Shown here piece after piece: positions 6,251-9,394 of a DNA stretch of 9,394 bases. How positions within the stretch are numbered: position 1 is the first letter of the stretch; each line of letters starts with the position of its first letter. The stretch comes from an uncultured Campylobacter sp. Lineage in GTDB: Bacteria; Campylobacterota; Campylobacteria; Campylobacterales; Campylobacteraceae. The position numbers were made by a program, and so were the translations under genes. The stretch covers positions 1 through 9,394 of the forward strand of contig CALCKS010000247.1 of the NCBI GenBank assembly GCA_937965895.1, written 5' to 3'. The notes below the pieces were generated by a model. It had not been told where the DNA came from and did no database searches. It saw only the letters and a list, made by a program, of their open reading frames with translations.

Positions 6251-8329
6251 TTAGCCGTTTCTTTTCTTGATGATCTCTTCACTGACGTTCTTTGGAACTT
6301 CCTCATAGTGGTCAAATTCCATAGAATAAGTCGCGCGACCTTGCGTCATAGAGCGAAGGTCCGTAGAGTAACCAAACATCTGAGCTAGCGGGCAGAAAGC
6401 CGTGATGATCTTGCTTCCGTTGCGCTCGTCCATAGAGTTTACTTGACCGCGGCGTTTATTTAAGTCGCCGATAACGTCGCCCATATAATCCTCAGGCGTC
6501 TCAACCTCGACCTTCATCATAGGCTCAAGGATAACCGCGCCTGCTTTTCTAGCGCCCTCTTTGAAGCCCATAGAAGCAGCTAGTTTAAACGCCATTTCAG
6601 ACGAGTCGACTTCGTGGTAGCTACCGTCAAATAGGGTAACCTTAACGTCCTCGACCGGATAGCCGGCAAGCACGCCGCTTTGTAGCGCCTCTTTGCAGCC
6701 TTTTTCAACCGCTGGGATATACTCTTTAGGAACTACGCCGCCTTTAATATCGTTAACGAACTCAAATCCGCTAGCCGCAGGTAGCGGCTCAAGGCGCAAG
6801 AATACGTGTCCGTACTGACCGCGACCGCCTGATTGTTTAGCGTATTTATACTCTTGCTCGACTGTTTTGCGGATGGTCTCGCGGTATGCGACTTGCGGCT
6901 GACCTACTTCGGCATCGACTTTAAATTCGCGTAGCATTCTATCTACGATGATCTCAAGATGAAGCTCGCCCATACCGCTGATGATGGTTTGACCGCTCTC
7001 TTCGTCGGTGCCCACTCTAAAGCTTGGGTCTTCTTGAGCTAGTTTTTGAAGCGCAATAGCCATTTTTTCTTGGTCGGCTTTAGTTTTTGGCTCAACAGCA
7101 ACGCTGATAACCGGCTCAGGGAAGTCCATCTTTTCAAGGATGACCTTGTCTTTTTCGCTCGCAAGCGTATCGCCGGTTAGGGTATTTTTTAGACCTACGA
7201 CCGCACCGATCTCTCCCGCGTGAAGAACCGAAATTTCCTCGCGTTTGTTTGAGTGCATTTTTAGCAAGCGACCGATTCTTTCTTTGTTATCCTGAACGGT
7301 GTTGTAAGCATAGCTACCGCTCTCAAGACTACCGCGGTAAACGCGGATAAAGGTAAGCTGTCCGACGAACGGGTCGGTCATAATCTTAAACGCAAGAGCT
7401 GCAAATTCGCCGTTATCGGTGCTTTCTACCGTTACTTCGCTACCGTCTTCATAAACGCCCTTAATCGCCTCGATCTCATCCGGTGCAGGCAAATACGCTA
7501 CTACCGCATCAAGTAGCGGCTGGATGCCTTTATTTTTAAATGCCGTTCCGCAAAGCATCGGAGTTATCGTCATTCTTAAGCAGCCTGCTTTGATCCCTTT
7601 TTTGATCTCCTCTTCGCTTAGCTCCTCGCCAGAGAAAAATTTCTCCATCAAGCTATCGTCGGTTTCAGAAACCGCTTCGATTAGTTTCGCGCGATACTCC
7701 TCGGCTTTATCTTTTACCTCTGCAGGGATTTCTATCTCTTTATAATCGGTCGGTTTCTTGTCGTCTTCCCAGACATAAGCTTTCATTTTAACCAAATCGA
7801 CTACGCCTCTAAAGTTATCCTCTGCGCCGATAGGAATTTGAATAGGCACCGGATTTGCTTTTAGGCGATTTCTGATTTGTGACTCGACGTTAAAGAAGTT
7901 TGCTCCGATTCTGTCCATTTTATTTACGAAAACGATTCTTGGAACGTGATATTTATTTGCTTGTCTCCAAACGGTCTCAGACTGAGGCTGTACGCCGCCG
8001 ACTGAGCAAAATACCGAAACGGCACCGTCAAGAACGCGCATAGAACGCTCAACTTCGATAGTAAAGTCAACGTGGCCCGGAGTGTCGATCAAATTTATCT
8101 GGTGATCTTTCCAAAAGCAAGTGGTCGCCGCAGACGTGATCGTAATGCCGCGCTCTTTTTCTTGTTCCATCCAGTCCATCGTAGCAGCGCCGTCATGAAC
8201 CTCGCCGATCTTGTGGCTCATACCAGTAAAGAACAAAATTCTTTCGCTGGTCGTAGTTTTACCGGCATCGATGTGAGCAGCGATACCGATGTTTCTAACC
8301 ATATGTAAAGGGGTTTTTCTATCTGCCAT
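6251..8329 (-). CDS. fusA: Translation elongation factor G
   Basis: EF-G, the cytoplasmic GTPase that drives ribosomal translocation and, with RRF, ribosome recycling. All five G motifs are visible: P-loop AHIDAGKT (18-25), switch I RGITI (60-64), DTPGH with catalytic His86, NKMD (136-139) and GTAF (261-264). Domain III carries SGMGELHLEI (451-460). Domain IV has GGRGQYGHV (501-509) and the tip loop SYHEVDSSE around His572, and domain V ends with the MFGYSTDLRS region (651-660). The length, 692 residues, is slightly below E. coli (704) and normal for full-length EF-G. The ATG is set by AGGAGG five nt upstream, only 12 nt after the rpsG stop, so translation is probably coupled. No tuf gene follows, unlike E. 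coli and as in C. jejuni. Confidence 0.98.
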   Translation of the reverse strand: MADRKTPLHMVRNIGIAAHIDAGKTTTSERILFFTGMSHKIGEVHDGAATMDWMEQEKERGITITSAATTCFWKDHQINLIDTPGHVDFTIEVERSMRVLDGAVSVFCSVGGVQPQSETVWRQANKYHVPRIVFVNKMDRIGANFFNVESQIRNRLKANPVPIQIPIGAEDNFRGVVDLVKMKAYVWEDDKKPTDYKEIEIPAEVKDKAEEYRAKLIEAVSETDDSLMEKFFSGEELSEEEIKKGIKAGCLRMTITPMLCGTAFKNKGIQPLLDAVVAYLPAPDEIEAIKGVYEDGSEVTVESTDNGEFAALAFKIMTDPFVGQLTFIRVYRGSLESGSYAYNTVQDNKERIGRLLKMHSNKREEISVLHAGEIGAVVGLKNTLTGDTLASEKDKVILEKMDFPEPVISVAVEPKTKADQEKMAIALQKLAQEDPSFRVGTDEESGQTIISGMGELHLEIIVDRMLREFKVDAEVGQPQVAYRETIRKTVEQEYKYAKQSGGRGQYGHVFLRLEPLPAASGFEFVNDIKGGVVPKEYIPAVEKGCKEALQSGVLAGYPVEDVKVTLFDGSYHEVDSSEMAFKLAASMGFKEGARKAGAVILEPMMKVEVETPEDYMGDVIGDLNKRRGQVNSMDERNGSKIITAFCPLAQMFGYSTDLRSMTQGRATYSMEFDHYEEVPKNVSEEIIKKRNG

Positions 8330-8334
8330 ATCAG

Positions 8335-8340
8335 CCTCCT
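8335..8340 (-). promoter_or_regulatory. Ribosome binding site of fusA
   Basis: On the minus strand a consensus AGGAGG sits 5 nt before the fusA ATG and one nt after the TAA of rpsG. Ribosomes finishing S7 therefore end on top of the fusA start signal, which favours translational coupling. Confidence 0.85.
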
Positions 8341-8341
8341 C

Positions 8342-8812
8342 TTACCAGCGGTAGTGAGCAAACGCTTTGTTAGCCTCTGCCATTTTGTAGGTGTCTTCCT
8401 TCTTCTTGAAAGACGCGCCTTTTGAATTTGCAGCATCAAGTAGCTCATTAGCTAGTTTATCTATCATCGTTCTTTCGCTTCTTTTTCTAGCAAAACCGAT
8501 GATCCAGCGTATAGCAAGAGCTTGTTGGCGAGCCGGGCGAACCTCTACCGGTACTTGGTAGGTAGCGCCGCCGACGCGACGAGATTTGACCTCCATAAGA
8601 GGCTTAATGTTTTCGATAGCATCGTTAAATACGTCTATACCTTTTACGTCGCCGCTTTTTTTCTCGATAGCTTTGATAGCGCCGTACATGATCTCGGTAG
8701 CGACGCTTTTTTTGCCGTCGTACATAAGAGAGTTAATAAATTTAGTGATTACCTTATTGCCGTAAATTGGATCCGGCATTACTTCCCTGACGGGAGCTTT
8801 TCTTCTTCTCAT
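8342..8812 (-). CDS. rpsG: 30S ribosomal protein S7
   Basis: S7 is a primary binder of the 16S rRNA 3' domain; it starts assembly of the small-subunit head and lies near the E site. The 156-residue product is full-length for the family. It shows the N-terminal signature DPIYGNKVITKFINSLMYDG (14-33), the beta-hairpin that contacts mRNA and tRNA (SRRVGGATYQVPVEV), the RPARQQALAIRWI helix and the typical end AHYRW. The ATG is preceded by GAAGGAAT at good spacing. It is the middle gene of the rpsL-rpsG-fusA operon, 75 nt after rpsL and 12 nt before fusA. In E. coli S7 represses its own operon by binding between rpsL and rpsG; whether this holds here is not known from the sequence. Confidence 0.98.
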   Translation of the reverse strand: MRRRKAPVREVMPDPIYGNKVITKFINSLMYDGKKSVATEIMYGAIKAIEKKSGDVKGIDVFNDAIENIKPLMEVKSRRVGGATYQVPVEVRPARQQALAIRWIIGFARKRSERTMIDKLANELLDAANSKGASFKKKEDTYKMAEANKAFAHYRW

Positions 8813-8852
8813 TTGATTATTCCTTCAAATTTTATAAATTTTACTCAAACCT

Positions 8853-8868
8853 ATGCCGCTAATGGCAT
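8853..8868 (-). promoter_or_regulatory. Small stem-loop between rpsL and rpsG
   Basis: In the 75-nt gap between the two ribosomal genes, ATGCC pairs with GGCAT around a 6-nt loop (ATTAGC on the minus strand). In E. coli the equivalent gap binds S7 for autogenous repression of the operon. The position agrees with such a site, but the stem is short and I see no clear mimic of the S7 rRNA site, so a regulatory role is inference. With no T-run after it, it is not a terminator. Confidence 0.3.
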
Positions 8869-8887
8869 GGTCTGCGAACCTAAATTT

Positions 8888-9295
8888 TTATTTCTTTTTA
8901 CCCGCTGCGGCTGCTGCTTGACCAGGTTTTGGACGTTTAGCGCCGTATTTTGAGCGAGAAACTGTTCTTTTCGCAACGCCTGCAGTATCAAGAGCGCCGC
9001 GTACGATGTGATATTTAACGCCCGGTAAGTCTTTAACACGACCGCCGCGCACTAGCACGATGCTGTGTTCTTGTAGGTTGTGGCCTTCACCGCCGATATA
9101 GCTGATCACTTCAAATCCGCTTGTAAGCCTAACTTTGGCAACTTTTCTCAAAGCCGAGTTTGGTTTTTTAGGAGTCGTAGTATAGACCCTAGTGCAAACT
9201 CCTCTTCTTTGAGGACACTCTTTTAGCGCTGGAGATTTTGACTTAAAAGTCACTTTCTTGCGCTCTTTTCTGACCAATTGATTAATGGTTGGCAC
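8888..9295 (-). CDS. rpsL: 30S ribosomal protein S12 (GTG start)
   Basis: S12 sits at the decoding centre of the small subunit and controls translational accuracy. The 135-residue product has the family core: VCTRVYTTTPKKPNSALRK with Lys43 and Lys44, SYIGGEGHNLQEHS, and RGGRVKDLPG with Lys88 and Asp89. Lys43 and Lys88 are the wild-type residues at sites where streptomycin resistance commonly arises; Asp89 is the residue methylthiolated by RimO in E. coli. The C-terminus carries an Ala/Lys-rich extension (GQAAAAAGKKK) beyond the E. coli length of 124. The start codon is GTG, chosen because MPTINQLVRK is the conserved N-terminus and AAAGGAA stands 5 nt upstream. It is the first gene of the operon visible in the window. 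Confidence 0.98.
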   Translation of the reverse strand: MPTINQLVRKERKKVTFKSKSPALKECPQRRGVCTRVYTTTPKKPNSALRKVAKVRLTSGFEVISYIGGEGHNLQEHSIVLVRGGRVKDLPGVKYHIVRGALDTAGVAKRTVSRSKYGAKRPKPGQAAAAAGKKK

Positions 9296-9394
9296 AGTAA
9301 TTCCTTTCGACTAAATTTATTAAAAAGACTTGATTTTATTTAAATTTGGCTTAGCAGTAGCTTAAATGTAAAGTTGCCTAAAATAGGTCAATCC
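9296..9394 (-). promoter_or_regulatory. Untranslated leader and possible promoter of the rpsL operon
   Basis: These 99 nt hold no gene. Next to rpsL is the ribosome binding site AAAGGAA (9301-9307). Two weak minus-strand promoter candidates can be seen: TTGACC (9386-9391) with TACATT (9365-9370), 15 nt apart, and a lone TAAAAT (9333-9338) in T-poor surroundings. Neither is convincing. In C. jejuni rpoB and rpoC lie upstream of this operon, so transcription may also enter from outside the window. Confidence 0.3.

Noticed and set aside
6194..8953. Plus-strand open frames across fusA, rpsG and rpsL (6194-6388, 7524-7745, 8072-8308, 8522-8953) and overlapping minus-strand frames at 8218-8448 and 8851-9039
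   Set aside because: They are shadows of highly conserved genes in other frames; each overlaps essential coding sequence and shows no protein family pattern.
1..9394. CRISPR arrays, insertion sequences, prophage or defence genes
   Set aside because: I looked for regularly spaced repeats, transposase or recombinase motifs and terminal inverted repeats, and saw none.

Overview
The window fits a Campylobacter chromosome, most likely one of the S-layer-bearing species such as the C. rectus / C. showae group. The evidence is AT-rich intergenic DNA, an rpsL-rpsG-fusA block that is not followed by tuf, and a very large, cysteine-free S-layer/RTX-type surface protein that begins with paired DUF4214-like repeats. 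The genus call is an inference from gene content and protein style; no database search was possible. Every confident gene lies on the minus strand, so transcription runs from the right edge (about 9394) to the left.

Right part (9394 to 6170): a short untranslated leader precedes rpsL (S12, GTG start), then rpsG (S7) after a 75-nt gap holding a small stem-loop, then fusA (EF-G) only 12 nt after rpsG. This is the translation ('str') operon. Two hairpins follow fusA: a 9-bp stem right after the stop codon, then a perfect 8-bp stem with a seven-T tract.

Middle (6152 to 5666): a tRNA-Arg(CCT) gene starts 17 nt beyond the T-tract. After it comes a very AT-rich gap of 413 bp. Its left end holds a textbook Campylobacter-type promoter for the surface-protein gene: extended -10 TGGTATAAT, a T-rich upstream stretch, a C6T7 homopolymer pair where a -35 box would sit, an imperfect stem-loop at the predicted 5' end of the mRNA, and a strong Shine-Dalgarno sequence. 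A 57-codon hydrophobic ORF of doubtful reality runs the other way through the gap.

Left part (5665 to 215): one 1804-residue S-layer/RTX-like protein gene fills 5.4 kb and ends at a strong Rho-independent terminator. The N-terminal part matches known designs: paired helical DUF4214 repeats, then beta-strand-rich S-layer sequence with glycine/aspartate calcium-binding motifs. The last 500 or so residues follow the final RTX block, and I do not recognise them except for a tail typical of type I-secreted surface proteins. No secretion genes lie in the window. Positions 1-214 hold no recognisable gene.

No plainly new multi-gene system is visible. The points most worth a second look are the promoter homopolymer pair, the 5' stem-loop, and the unusual layout of the surface protein.
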